Below, one piece after another: positions 7,477-13,492 of a DNA stretch of 16,348 bases (the first letter of the stretch is position 1; every line of letters starts with the position of its first letter). The stretch covers positions 1 to 16,348 of the forward strand of contig JADHWW010000145.1 in NCBI GenBank assembly GCA_016783285.1, in the 5' to 3' direction. The position numbers were made by a program, and so were the translations under genes. The notes beneath the pieces are model-generated. The model had not been told where the DNA came from, made no database searches, and saw only the letters and a list, made by a program, of their open reading frames with translations. Source of the DNA: Anaerolineae bacterium. GTDB lineage: Bacteria > Chloroflexota > Anaerolineae > B4-G1.

Positions 7477-8200
7477 CGTGCTGTTGGCAAGCCTGCATGC
7501 CGACGCGCCGGTCCGCCAGGTGCTGGTGGGGTCCTTCTGGACGGCGGTTGTTCTGAATACCGACCCGCCCCGCTGTGGCCTGGCTTCGACGGTCCGCCCG
7601 TCCACGCACCCTGGCAGCCCGCCCGCCCCGCATGCAGGCCGGTTCCTGGAGCGGGGCGGGCGGGAGTTGGCTGAACTGCTGCGATCGTCCAGTTCCCTGG
7701 AGGCCAGCATCGGTATGGCGGCGTTCAACGCGCTGCTGGACGTGGATGAGGGGAAGTGCACTGAGGTCAACGCCAGGGAAGTGATCCTGGAACAAGGAAC
7801 CGGCAGGAGGGTGGCGATCATGGGACACTTTCCTTTTGTCGAGCGGGTTCGGCAGGCGGCGGCCGAGTGCTGGGTGCTGGAACTGCGTCCTCGTCCCGGC
7901 GATCTTCCCGCCGGGCGGGCGGCCGAGGTGCTGCCCCAGGCGGACGTGGTTGCCCTGACCGGGACGTCGTTGATCAACCATACGTTCGATGATCTGGTTG
8001 GGCTGTGCCGGCCCGATGCGTTCGTCATCCTCCTGGGCGGCAGCGCGCCGCTGACGCCGGTGCTGTTCGATCGCGGCGTGGATGCCATCTCCGGGACGCG
8101 GGTAGTCGACGTGCCGGCAGCACTGCAGGCCGTGGGGCAGGGGGCGACCTACCGGCAGATACCCGGCAAGCGGCTGCTGACGATGACACGAGAGGTGTGA
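7463..8200 (+). CDS. DUF4213/DUF364 (putative heavy-metal chelation) protein
   Basis: A 245-residue protein. The N-terminal part (about 1-85) fits the DUF4213 enolase-N-like domain. The C-terminal part (about 95-235) fits DUF364 (PF04016): GRRVAIMGHFPFVERVR, VLELRPRPGD, ALTGTSLINHTFDDLVGLC and ILLGGSAPLTPVLFDRGVDAISGTRV. The family is annotated as putative heavy-metal chelation, with little biochemical proof. Two GTG codons are possible (7457, 7463). I prefer 7463 because AGAGGAGG (7450-7456) would be too close to the first. It overlaps the PadR gene by 14 bp and is 12 bp before the Mrp-type ATPase, so all three are likely translated from one mRNA. Confidence 0.85.
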   Translation: MNTTDVLLASLHADAPVRQVLVGSFWTAVVLNTDPPRCGLASTVRPSTHPGSPPAPHAGRFLERGGRELAELLRSSSSLEASIGMAAFNALLDVDEGKCTEVNAREVILEQGTGRRVAIMGHFPFVERVRQAAAECWVLELRPRPGDLPAGRAAEVLPQADVVALTGTSLINHTFDDLVGLCRPDAFVILLGGSAPLTPVLFDRGVDAISGTRVVDVPAALQAVGQGATYRQIPGKRLLTMTREV

Positions 8201-8212
8201 CAGAGGAGAAAA

Positions 8213-9271
8213 ATGATCACAGAGGAACAGGTGTTTCGAGCGCTGCGCGGGGTGATGCACCCCGAGTTCAAACGCGATCTGGTAAAGCTGGAGATGATCA
8301 AGAGTGTTGCCGTGGAGGACGACCGGGTCACGGTGACGCTGGCGCTGCCTTTCATAGACGTTCCGGTCAAAGACGACCTGGTACGTGGGGTCAAAGAGGC
8401 GGTATCTGGGATAGATTCCACGGCACAGATCGAGGTCGACCTGGTCGAGATGAGTCAAAGGGAGCGGGCGGCGTTCATGGGCAAAACTGGAGGGGAGCCT
8501 GGCCCGGCGGCGTCCGCGAACGACATCTCGCACGTGGTGGCCGTCCTCAGTGGCAAGGGCGGGGTGGGCAAGTCCTCCGTTGCTGCGCTGTTGGCGGTGG
8601 CTCTGCGCCGGCGAAGACTGCGGGTTGGCGTGCTCGACGCGGACATCACCGGTCCCAGCATTCCGATGATGTTTGGCCTGCACCGGCAGCCGGCGATGAG
8701 CCCACTGGGCATCCTACCTGTGGAGACGAGTACCGGTATCAAGGTGATGTCCATCAACTTGCTGCTGCAGAGCGAAGATCAGGCGGTCATCTGGCGCGGG
8801 CCGCTGATCAGCAATGCCATCAAGCAGTTCTGGACGGATGTCGCCTGGGGTGTGCTCGACTACCTGGTTGTCGACCTGCCCCCTGGCACGTCCGACGCGT
8901 CGCTGACGGTGATGCAGTCCATCCCCCTCAGCGGGGTGGTGTTGGTCACCTCGCCGCAGGATCTTGCAGGGATGGTGGTGCGCAAGGCTGCCAGTATGGC
9001 GCAAAAGATGGGGGCGCCTATCGTGGGGTTGGTAGAGAACATGAGCTATGTGATCTGCCCGCAATGCGGTCAGGAGATCCGAGTTTTTGGCCCCAGTCGG
9101 GCAATGCAGACGGCTGCATGGCTGGGAGTGCCGCTCCTGGGGCAGCTACCGCTGGATGCTGAACTGGCCTGCCATTGCGATGAGGGCGAGATCGAGGCAT
9201 ACGACGCGGCGTGCTTTGATCCGATGGTCAAGCCGTTGATGGATCGGATGCGTGTCGTAAACCCAGTGTAA
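8213..9271 (+). CDS. Mrp/NBP35-family Fe-S cluster carrier ATPase
   Basis: A 352-residue protein with the complete bacterial Mrp/ApbC layout. It has an N-terminal MIP18/DUF59 domain (residues 1-85), a deviant Walker A motif LSGKGGVGKSS (about 112-122), switch I-like DADITGPSIP, a Walker B-like VVDLPPGTSDA, and the C-x2-C pair ICPQCG (C282, C285) that bridges a [4Fe-4S] cluster between the subunits of the dimer. Relatives bind a labile cluster and pass it to apo-proteins at the expense of ATP. The start follows AGAGGAG at a normal distance. Being within a PadR-controlled metal operon, it may serve the local Fe-S proteins rather than act as a housekeeping carrier; this is an inference. Confidence 0.95.
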   Translation: MITEEQVFRALRGVMHPEFKRDLVKLEMIKSVAVEDDRVTVTLALPFIDVPVKDDLVRGVKEAVSGIDSTAQIEVDLVEMSQRERAAFMGKTGGEPGPAASANDISHVVAVLSGKGGVGKSSVAALLAVALRRRRLRVGVLDADITGPSIPMMFGLHRQPAMSPLGILPVETSTGIKVMSINLLLQSEDQAVIWRGPLISNAIKQFWTDVAWGVLDYLVVDLPPGTSDASLTVMQSIPLSGVVLVTSPQDLAGMVVRKAASMAQKMGAPIVGLVENMSYVICPQCGQEIRVFGPSRAMQTAAWLGVPLLGQLPLDAELACHCDEGEIEAYDAACFDPMVKPLMDRMRVVNPV

Positions 9272-9288
9272 GCAAAAGGAAGGGATCG

Positions 9289-9465
9289 TTGTTGTTTATC
9301 ACCAAGGAAGGCAAATCATACCAAGTCAAGGGACACATTGAGTACCATACCGAAGGCGAGCTCTTTGACGATATGAAGCAGTGGAATCCAGACAAGCTTC
9401 CAGGGCATGCCGCGGCAGCCCTTCAAGTAGAACAGGTTTTTTCTGGAGGAGAACAACTCGCATAG
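9289..9465 (+). pseudogene. C-terminal fragment of a PPOX-class flavoprotein
   Basis: A 58-codon frame too short for most gene finders. Its product contains SYQVKGHIEYHTEGELFDDM, followed by PGHAAAALQVEQVFSGGEQ. This is the C-terminal strand-helix-strand part of pyridoxamine 5'-phosphate oxidase-like FMN-binding proteins (full length about 130-150 residues). The FMN-binding N-terminal half is absent. The only starts are TTG codons (9289, 9292), yet AAGGAAGGG lies just upstream, so the piece might still be translated. It begins 17 bp after the Mrp stop, as though a deletion had joined the Mrp gene to the tail of a former neighbour. Confidence 0.6.
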
Positions 9466-9554
9466 AAGCAGCGAGTGGACACAGTTGGTTGTAGAGAGAG
9501 TTCCAACAATGGCAGGGTGTTCAAGCCAAGTGGGACGAAAGGAGGTGACCAAGT

Positions 9555-9830
9555 ATGCCAAGATTTGATGGAACAGGCCCTCGCGGTCAAGGGCCGATGA
9601 CCGGGCGCGGAGAGGGACACTGCGCATTGGTGCTGCCTTCGTCGGGCAAAGAGGATGCTCCCTACGGGTATGCAGGGTTGCAGGGCACGCCCGTGCGCCT
9701 GGGGACGCCAGCGCTATGGCCTCCGGTCTGGCGTGGTGTCGTCGGTTGGTTACCTATGGCTATGCGGTTGGGGCGTGCCTTCGGGCGCGGGCGAGGCAGA
9801 CGACGAGGCCGATGGTTTATCGATAGGTAA
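9555..9830 (+). CDS. DUF5320-family Gly/Arg-rich small protein, copy 1
   Basis: A 91-residue protein that opens with the family signature MPRFDGTGPRGQGPMTGRG, followed by a GHC and a basic, Gly/Arg-rich end (RGRGRRRGRW). Proteins of this kind are common beside NifX/MTH1175 genes in anaerobes and archaea, but no function is established. A very strong ribosome site, AAAGGAGGTGA, precedes the ATG. The central stretch (about residues 30-65) looks less family-like than the ends. It is the first of three tandem relatives. The function is unknown; the charge pattern would suit nucleic-acid, membrane-surface or partner binding. Confidence 0.8.
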   Translation: MPRFDGTGPRGQGPMTGRGEGHCALVLPSSGKEDAPYGYAGLQGTPVRLGTPALWPPVWRGVVGWLPMAMRLGRAFGRGRGRRRGRWFIDR

Positions 9831-9837
9831 CACCAGG

Positions 9838-9858
9838 TTTGGACTGACCAAGTCCAAA
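9838..9858 (+). other. Perfect 8-bp hairpin between DUF5320 copies 1 and 2
   Basis: TTTGGACT (9838-9845) and AGTCCAAA (9851-9858) form a perfect stem with a 5-nt loop, 7 bp after the stop of copy 1. No T tract follows, so it is more likely an RNA stability or processing element, or a protein site, than an intrinsic terminator. Confidence 0.5.
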
Positions 9859-9902
9859 TGCAACACGTACGGGTGATCGGTGACAGAAAGGAGGTGAACC
9901 AA

Positions 9903-10148
9903 ATGCCAGGCTTTGATGGATCCGGACCGGCCGGTGTGGGCCCGATGACTGGCGGAGCGCGAGGATGGTGCAATCCGTACAGCCCTCTCTACGCTGGCTA
10001 TGGCCCCGCTCGTACCCCGTACACCGCCTTTAGGCGCTATCTGCCAGCCTACGGCCCGGGTCGTCCTCGATGGGGCGTGGGCCGAGGCATCTTTGGAGGA
10101 GCGGCCCGCGGACGGGGTCGGGGAGGGCGCGGACGAGGTCGATGGTAG
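9903..10148 (+). CDS. DUF5320-family Gly/Arg-rich small protein, copy 2
   Basis: An 81-residue protein starting MPGFDGSGPAGVGPMTGGARGWC, the same N-terminal block as copy 1. It continues with a Tyr/Pro-rich middle (NPYSPLYAGYGPARTPY) and a tail of Gly/Arg repeats (GRGRGGRGRGRW). ATG 9903 is chosen because AAAGGAGGTGA ends 5 bp before it; an upstream in-frame codon at 9858 has no ribosome site and falls in the hairpin. The first 60 bp, including the leader, closely match copy 1, which indicates tandem duplication. The role is unknown. Confidence 0.85.
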   Translation: MPGFDGSGPAGVGPMTGGARGWCNPYSPLYAGYGPARTPYTAFRRYLPAYGPGRPRWGVGRGIFGGAARGRGRGGRGRGRW

Positions 10149-10275
10149 AGCGTACGCCAGTCGGAATGAGCGAAATGCTCTGGCAATTCTAGTGGATGAA
10201 GGCAAACCCTTACAGAAACGGTTTTGGATTTATCACAATTCACGGTGAAATACGAGCAGAGAGGAGGTGAATGAG

Positions 10276-10632
10276 ATGCCACGTAGAGACAGAACTGGAC
10301 CGATGGGCGCGGGCCCGATGACGGGACGCGCGGCCGGCTACTGCGCTGGCTATGGTGTGCCTGGTTACGCTTATCCGGCCCCTGGGCGCGGCTTTGGTAT
10401 GGAATGGGGTGGCGGCACGGGGCGCGGCAGGCGCTGGCGGCACTGGCACTACGCCACCGGCTTACCTGGCTGGGCGCGGTTTAGCCACGCACCGGCCTGG
10501 GAGTATGGACCCTATGCCGGGCCGCTGACCCGGGAGCAGGAGGTCGAGTCTCTCAAGACGCAGGCTGAATGGCTGAAAGGGGAACTTGACGCCATCAACC
10601 AGTGCCTAACAGAGCTCGAAAGAGAGGAATAG
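10276..10632 (+). CDS. DUF5320-family protein with C-terminal coiled coil, copy 3
   Basis: A 118-residue protein. The N-terminus MPRRDRTGPMGAGPMTGRAAGYC carries the DUF5320 block, then a Gly/Tyr/Trp-rich middle. The last 35 residues (from LTREQEVESL) form a heptad-like helix with Leu/Ala spacing (ESLKTQAEWLKGELDAINQ), typical of longer DUF5320 members. Copies 1 and 2 lack this helix. ATG 10276 is preferred over GTG 10267, which lies inside the ribosome site GAGGAGGTGA. The coiled coil suggests self-association or partner binding. The following 170 bp hold the hairpin array before the NifX genes. Confidence 0.88.
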   Translation: MPRRDRTGPMGAGPMTGRAAGYCAGYGVPGYAYPAPGRGFGMEWGGGTGRGRRWRHWHYATGLPGWARFSHAPAWEYGPYAGPLTREQEVESLKTQAEWLKGELDAINQCLTELEREE

Positions 10633-10649
10633 CTGCTCCAGCACGAGTC

Positions 10650-10757
10650 GGGGCGGATGACGTACTACTCACTGGCCATCCGCCCCGGGACCCAACTGGG
10701 TGGGGAATTCAGTAGGTTCCCCACCCCATGGGAGCCCCACAGCGCTGTGGGGTCCCA
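10650..10757 (+). terminator. Array of three GC-rich hairpins (possible terminator or attenuator)
   Basis: There are three consecutive stem-loops. The first is GGGGCGGATG (10650-10659) with CATCCGCCCC (10677-10686), loop 17 nt. The second is GGGTGGGGAA (10698-10707) with TTCCCCACCC (10717-10726), loop 9 nt. The third is the perfect palindrome CCCCACAGCGCTGTGGGG (10735-10752), extended by TGGGA/TCCCA on the outside. CCCAACT occurs twice, at 10691 and 10754. No T-run follows directly, so it may be a Rho-independent-like block, an mRNA processing site, or a structure that tunes expression of the downstream NifX genes. Confidence 0.5.
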
Positions 10758-10766
10758 ACTAATGGG

Positions 10767-10779
10767 ATAATGAGATTAT
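10767..10779 (+). promoter_or_regulatory. AT-rich inverted repeat upstream of the NifX pair
   Basis: ATAAT-GAG-ATTAT is a perfect 5-bp inverted repeat in a short AT-rich stretch between the hairpin array and the NifX ribosome site. It could be a regulator site or part of a weak -10 region (GATAAT), but I see no matching -35 box. Confidence 0.3.
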
Positions 10780-10803
10780 AGCCTTTTACGAGGAGGAACA
10801 CAA

Positions 10804-11196
10804 GTGAAGATCGCTGTCACAGCCAACGGCGCAGATCTTGACGCACCGGCAAGCCCGGTCTTTGGACGCTGCCCGACGTACATCCTGGTGGACACGGAGA
10901 CGATGCAGTACGAGGCCGTCGCAAACCCGGCGGTCTCTGCGGGCAGCGGCGCTGGCGTTCAGGCCGCCCAGTTCGTCATCGAGCGCGGGGCGCAGGCGGT
11001 GGTGACCGGCAACGTAGGCCCCAATGCGTTCGGTGTGTTTCGGGCCGCTGGGATCCCGGTCTACCTGTTCAGGGGAGGTACGGTGCAGCAAGCGGTAGAA
11101 GACTACAACGGAGGCCTGCTATCCTCCGCAAGCGATGCGACCGTCTCAGCGCACGCCGGGTTGGGACGTGGGATGGGCCGAGGGAGGAAGAGATGA
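10804..11196 (+). CDS. NifX/MTH1175-family protein 1 (dinitrogenase Fe-Mo cofactor domain)
   Basis: A 130-residue, single-domain member of the dinitrogenase iron-molybdenum cofactor biosynthesis family (PF02579). It starts MKIAVTANG, and the conserved block SPVFGRCPTYILVDTET follows (about residues 17-34), with the later core AVVTGNVGPNAFGVFRAAGIPVY. The domain binds metal cofactors or clusters in NifX/NafY; free-standing MTH1175-like proteins have no proven job. The C-terminal tail is basic (GRGMGRGRKR), echoing the DUF5320 proteins. The start is GTG with GAGGAGG upstream. Its stop overlaps the next start in ATGA, so the two NifX proteins are coupled and could act as a pair. Confidence 0.92.
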   Translation: MKIAVTANGADLDAPASPVFGRCPTYILVDTETMQYEAVANPAVSAGSGAGVQAAQFVIERGAQAVVTGNVGPNAFGVFRAAGIPVYLFRGGTVQQAVEDYNGGLLSSASDATVSAHAGLGRGMGRGRKR

Positions 11197-11585
11197 CGAG
11201 GATCGCTGTTTCGGCAGGCGAGGACAACGGACTGGACAGTACGGTCAGCCCGCACTTTGGACGTTGCCCCTACTTTGTGCTGGTAGATTTCGGGGAAGGC
11301 GAGGTCAAGATGGCCCACGCTGTGCCCAACCCCTACTATAACCAGCACCAACCAGGCCAAGTGCCGGGCTTTATTCACAGCCAGCAGGTTGACGTGATGC
11401 TCACCGGTGGAATGGGAGGGCGGGCGATTGCCTTTTTCGAGCAGTATGGCATCCAGGCAGCGACAGGAGCCTCTGGTACCGTACGCCACGCCCTCGAGCA
11501 GTACGTGGGTCACCAACTGCAGGAAGCCGAGCCGTGCCACGAGAGCGTCGAACACGGCCACGGGGAGAGTCTTGAAGGCGGGTAG
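11193..11585 (+). CDS. NifX/MTH1175-family protein 2
   Basis: A 130-residue paralog of the preceding protein, with MTRIAVSAGE, the PHFGRCPYFVLVDF block (about residues 20-33) and the core VMLTGGMGGRAIAFFEQYGI. Unlike copy 1 it ends in a potential metal-binding tail (CHESVEHGHGE). The family is linked to Fe-Mo cofactor or Fe-S handling (PF02579), but no nif structural genes are visible, so a general metal-cluster role is more likely. It shares a 4-bp ATGA overlap with copy 1, with AGGGAGGAAG inside the end of that gene as its ribosome site. Confidence 0.92.
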   Translation: MTRIAVSAGEDNGLDSTVSPHFGRCPYFVLVDFGEGEVKMAHAVPNPYYNQHQPGQVPGFIHSQQVDVMLTGGMGGRAIAFFEQYGIQAATGASGTVRHALEQYVGHQLQEAEPCHESVEHGHGESLEGG

Positions 11586-11609
11586 CGCGGAATGAGCTAG
11601 GAGAAGGCG

Positions 11610-11783
11610 ATGAGCAGCCAGCCGGCGTGGGTGCATGTCGAACGCTGCATCGGCGGCGGATCCTGTATAGAAGCATGTCCGGAGGGTGCTGCCTCGCCTG
11701 TGATCCAGGCGGACACCAGACGTTCGGTGTACCCAGGGGAGGTGAGAGGGCCAGCGCCATCTCCGGGGCTGGGAAGGCGGTGA
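11610..11783 (+). pseudogene. Degenerate ferredoxin-like ORF lacking one cluster cysteine
   Basis: ATG 11610, with TAGGAGAAGG upstream, opens a 57-codon frame containing VERCIGGGSCIEACPEGA. This matches half of an 8Fe-8S ferredoxin, where the motif is normally C-x2-C-x2-C-x3-CP, but the second Cys is Gly. The expected second motif is absent, and the remaining sequence is a Pro/Arg/Gly-rich tail without ferredoxin character. No simple frameshift in the other frames restores it. It sits 24 bp after NifX copy 2 and 14 bp before the CooT-like gene. It is most likely a decayed ferredoxin whose translation may still help couple the CooT gene; a three-Cys metal site is an outside possibility. Confidence 0.55.
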
Positions 11784-11797
11784 GGAAGGAGATTGGG

Positions 11798-12001
11798 ATG
11801 TGCCAGTCTACTGTTTACCTGATCAAGGGAGAACAGAAGGAGGAGGTGATGCGCGAAGTCACTCGCCTGGTGTCTGTCGAAAGCGGGGTGCAACTGGAGG
11901 CCTTTTTTGAGGAGCCGCGCTTTGTGCCTGGGCGTGTGGCCCAGGTTGACTTTCTCAGGCACACCGTGACGTTGGTGCCGCTGCAAGCGCTAGGAGGGTA
12001 G
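11798..12001 (+). CDS. CooT-family small (nickel-binding) protein
   Basis: A 67-residue protein beginning MCQSTVYLIKGEQKEEVM, with later VPGRVAQVDFLRHTVTLV. This is the profile of the CooT family (PF10133): a small beta-rich protein with an invariant Cys2. In the CO-dehydrogenase maturation protein CooT that Cys binds nickel at the dimer interface; most family members are orphans outside coo operons. ATG 11798 is chosen because residue 2 is then the essential Cys and AAGGAG lies upstream; the longer reading has no support. It is followed after 1 bp by the small helical protein. It points to nickel as one metal handled here, as an inference. Confidence 0.82.
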   Translation: MCQSTVYLIKGEQKEEVMREVTRLVSVESGVQLEAFFEEPRFVPGRVAQVDFLRHTVTLVPLQALGG

Positions 12002-12002
12002 C

Positions 12003-12215
12003 ATGCCAACCGATCTGGAGAAACTGCGTGTGTTGCTACCGCACTGGATCGAGCATAATGCCGAACACGCGGGCGAGTTCCGGACATGGGCTGAGCGGAG
12101 CAGGGAAGCAGGGGAACAGATCGTGGAGGCAGCTCAGTACATGGAGCTCGCTAACCAGGCCCTGGAAAAGGCTCTGGAGAAGCTCGGTGGACCCCTGGAG
12201 CATCATTCTCACTGA
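12003..12215 (+). CDS. Small helical protein with His-rich C-terminus
   Basis: A 70-residue protein, predicted nearly all helical: LEKLRVLLPHWIEHNAEHAGEFRTWAERSREAG, then a second helix rich in Ala/Glu/Leu. It ends EHHSH. Similar small proteins sit next to CooT genes in other anaerobes as far as I recall, but I do not know an accepted function. Several His residues (HWIEHNAEH plus the tail) could bind metal. ATG follows the CooT stop by one base and uses AGGAGG within the end of that gene, so co-translation with CooT is strongly suggested. Confidence 0.75.
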   Translation: MPTDLEKLRVLLPHWIEHNAEHAGEFRTWAERSREAGEQIVEAAQYMELANQALEKALEKLGGPLEHHSH

Positions 12216-12302
12216 CGATGGTGTTCGTGGGCGCGTGGGCAGTGCTGGCGTGGGCAGTGTCTTGGAGGGGTAAGGAGTAGAGTTGGAAGGGAGGTGAGCG
12301 AG

Positions 12303-12518
12303 ATGGGTCAAGGTCGCGGAAGCGGCGGTAGGCGCGGCGGTAGCGCCGGCCGGGGCGGTGGACAGGGGCCGGGACGGATGGGTGGCCCTGCTGCTGCCGG
12401 TCCGAGCGGTTACTGTATCTGCCCTAGCTGTGGGGCACGCAAGTCGCACACGGTGGGCGTTCCCTGCTACCAGGAAAAGTGCCCGAAATGCGGCACACAG
12501 ATGATCCGCGAACAGTAG
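12303..12518 (+). CDS. Gly/Arg-rich zinc-ribbon small protein
   Basis: A 71-residue protein in two parts. Residues 1-36 are Gly/Arg-rich, like the DUF5320 tails. Residues 37-71 carry a Cys cluster: C38-x-C40-x2-C43, C55, and C60-x2-C63 in YCICPSCG...VPCYQEKCPKCG. The two CPxCG knuckles are typical of zinc ribbons or rubredoxin-like metal sites. I chose ATG 12303 because AGGGAGGTGA ends 5 bp before it; GTG 12294 lies inside the ribosome site. Similar proteins occur in NifX/DUF5320 neighbourhoods. The role is unknown. The 110 bp that follow contain only a weak hairpin, GGGGC...GCCCC (12563-12578). Confidence 0.8.
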   Translation: MGQGRGSGGRRGGSAGRGGGQGPGRMGGPAAAGPSGYCICPSCGARKSHTVGVPCYQEKCPKCGTQMIREQ

Positions 12519-12628
12519 ATCGAACCAGGGAGGCCGACCTGGCGCTGACCGGCAAGGTCTAGGGGGCCTGGAAGCCCCAGACAGGGGAAAGGTGCTGTGC
12601 ACGTGCCCACTTGAGAAGGAGCTGAACA

Positions 12629-13492
12629 CTGGCGCACAACATCATCAGGGTTACCTGCGTGGTAGACAACGCCGTTCAACGTGGTTCGCCGCTGTGGGGT
12701 GAACACGGTCTGGCATTCCTGATCGAGACAGAGGCCGGGCGCCTGTTGTTCGACACCGGACAGAGCGGCACAGTGTTGATGCACAACCTGGACGCGCTTG
12801 ATGTCGCTCCACAGAGCGTCGATGCGCTAGCGATCAGCCACGCGCACTATGACCACACCGGTGGCCTACCTGCACTGCTAGAACGGGCACGCCCTGATCT
12901 CCCTCTGTACGCGCATCCCGATCTGTTTCGCGAGCGGTTCTCGCATCGCCAGGGCGATCCGATCGCAAAGCAGATCGGGGTGCCGCTGGTCCGGGAAGCG
13001 TTGGCGGCGCGGACGACGCTGCATTTGAGCGCCGAACCGCAAGAGATACTGCCCGGCGTCTGGACGACCGGCGAGATCACTTCCCGCCCACAGCCGGAAG
13101 GTCGCAGCGCCCACCACGTGGTGCGAGCGGAGACGGGTTGGGCGCCCGATCCGTACCGCGATGACATGTCGCTGCTCCTCGCGGTGGACCCGGGATCGGT
13201 TTTGCTGTGCGGCTGTTGCCACGCCGGGCTCCTCAACACGCTCTCCCACGTGGAGCGTACGTTCAGATATCCCGTCACAGCGATCGCAGGGGGCACCCAC
13301 CTCGTCAGCGCCGACGCGAACCACCTGCAACGGGTCTGCCAAGTGATGGTGGAAATGGAATCCATACAGCGACTCTACATGAATCACTGCTCAGGGGAAG
13401 AGGCGCTCTACTCTTTAGGTCTCACACTGGGGCCGACCATCGTCCGCTCTTGCCCAGCGGGGACCCAGCTTGACGAGGAGGTTTTTAGATGA
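12629..13492 (+). CDS. MBL-fold metallo-hydrolase, probable CTG start
   Basis: A 287-residue metallo-beta-lactamase-fold protein of the COG1237 type (related to the methanopterin-type beta-RFAP synthase-like hydrolases). From the CTG start the first strand reads IIRVTCVVDN. Metal motifs are HAHYDH (H71, H73, D75, H76), CGCCHAG in the second half and GGTHLV near the end. The usual start would be GTG 12659, but that removes the first strand. AAGGAG (12616-12621) sits exactly 7 bp before CTG 12629, and an in-frame TGA at 12623-12625 blocks any longer form. Its end overlaps the MinD-ferredoxin gene (ATGA), a pairing common in this neighbourhood. The substrate is unknown. Confidence 0.85.
   Translation: MAHNIIRVTCVVDNAVQRGSPLWGEHGLAFLIETEAGRLLFDTGQSGTVLMHNLDALDVAPQSVDALAISHAHYDHTGGLPALLERARPDLPLYAHPDLFRERFSHRQGDPIAKQIGVPLVREALAARTTLHLSAEPQEILPGVWTTGEITSRPQPEGRSAHHVVRAETGWAPDPYRDDMSLLLAVDPGSVLLCGCCHAGLLNTLSHVERTFRYPVTAIAGGTHLVSADANHLQRVCQVMVEMESIQRLYMNHCSGEEALYSLGLTLGPTIVRSCPAGTQLDEEVFR

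Noticed and set aside
7349..8683. Long minus-strand open frame of 444 codons opposite the DUF364 and Mrp genes
   Set aside because: Composition is Arg/His/Pro-rich with no domain, and the plus strand in this span encodes two clear protein families; it is a GC-rich antisense shadow.
8005..9162. Plus-strand open frame of 385 codons overlapping DUF364 and Mrp
   Set aside because: It is out of frame with both recognised genes, has no family motif, and has low-complexity Gly/Arg/Ala content.
10804..11585. Nitrogen-fixation genes
   Set aside because: The PF02579 domain is shared with MTH1175-like proteins; no nifH, D, K, E, N or B is visible, so nitrogen fixation is not supported.
12563..12578. 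GGGGC...GCCCC hairpin as an intrinsic terminator
   Set aside because: The stem is only 5 bp and lacks a T tract; transcription probably continues into the MBL gene.
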